From assembly GCA_023383055.1 (NCBI GenBank), contig JAHDYP010000065.1, positions 1 to 33,097 of the forward strand: DNA of 33,097 nucleotides, in the 5' to 3' direction. The first letter of the stretch is position 1. Every line of letters starts with the position of its first letter. The position numbers and the translations under genes are program-made. A model generated the notes under the pieces. It searched no databases, had not been told where the DNA came from, and worked only from the letters and a program-made list of their open reading frames with translations. Below, one piece after another: positions 32,969-33,097 of this stretch. This DNA is from Verrucomicrobiota bacterium. Its GTDB lineage: Bacteria > Verrucomicrobiota > Verrucomicrobiia > Limisphaerales > JAHDYP01.

Positions 32969-33015
32969 CTCAATCCCTCAATCCCCAATGCCAAATCCCC
33001 AATCCCCCAATGTGC
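32969..33015. repeat. Degenerate heptamer stretch (CCCCAAT-like units)
   Basis: CAAT/AAAT blocks recur every 7-8 bases (CCTCAAT, CCCTCAAT, CCCCAAT, GCCAAAT, CCCCAAT, CCCCCAAT). This is a decayed heptamer array in the 3' gap after the giant protein gene. No gene is seen in this gap. Confidence 0.5.
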
Positions 33016-33038
33016 TGAATCGCCGGAGGCTTTCCCCT

Positions 33039-33097
33039 CGACGTTCGACGTTCGACGTTCGACGTTCGACGTTCGACGTTCGATGTTCGACGTTCGA
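33039..33097. repeat. Tandem heptamer array (CGACGTT)n
   Basis: Eight complete 7-bp units plus three bases of a ninth run to the window edge. All units are identical except the seventh, which is CGATGTT. The array continues past the window, so its copy number is unknown. Precedent: short tandemly repeated heptamers (STRR) are known in intergenic DNA of filamentous cyanobacteria. Confidence 0.9.

Noticed and set aside
33039..33097. Right-edge repeats as a CRISPR array
   Set aside because: Units are 7 bp with no spacers; it is a simple tandem array.

Overview
The window looks like high-GC chromosomal DNA from a member of the Verrucomicrobiota, most likely the subdivision-3 / Limisphaerales-Pedosphaera group. 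This is inferred from gene content: giant secreted lamin-tail/CotH proteins, an ECF sigma factor followed by a von Willebrand A protein, a pseudopilin-type 'CVNNLKQ' module, and a PaaX-like regulator beside palindromes. No rRNA, tRNA, CRISPR array, transposase or phage gene was recognised.

Layout. Positions 1-166 (-) hold the first 55 residues of a sugar-type ABC transporter ATPase, cut by the window edge. At 388-~3260 (-) a histidine kinase and an OmpR-type response regulator form a two-gene operon with an ATGA overlap. At 3597-5045 (-) is a secreted mosaic protein: TPR-like helices, a glycine-rich linker, a pseudopilin-like module and an ExbD/TolR-like C-terminus. At 5317-6147 (-) is a PaaX-family regulator whose start codon lies inside a perfect 46-bp palindrome. 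Rightward genes follow: a secreted SMP-30/NHL-type propeller (6336-7205), a UDP-glucose 6-dehydrogenase that reads like the animal enzyme (7439-8806), and an unusual SDR protein with a four-cysteine N-terminal module (8933-10465). At 10495-21921 two giant secreted CotH/lamin-tail proteins (both -) flank a clan-D alpha-galactosidase-like hydrolase (+).

The right third (22328-32888, +) is one tight cassette. It holds an ECF sigma factor, then (ATGA overlap) a protein joining an anti-sigma-like N-terminus, one membrane helix and a YfbK-type vWA domain, then (11 bp later) a 2356-residue membrane protein of unrecognised family with internal repeats. It resembles a signalling and surface-assembly module and is the best candidate here for an undescribed system.

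The intergenic DNA has its own structure. Three sites share a TGTCGCAyrTGCGACA-type palindrome, and one sits on the PaaX-like start codon. Three copies of a GC-rich hairpin element keep base pairing despite sequence change. Several gaps carry heptamer-phased repeats, ending with an array of eight CGACGTT units at the right edge. A reasonable model is that the PaaX-like protein binds the long palindromes and so controls itself, the TPR/ExbD gene and the divergent CotH/sigma region; this is inference. Very long ORFs antisense to the real genes are treated as artefacts of high-GC codon usage.
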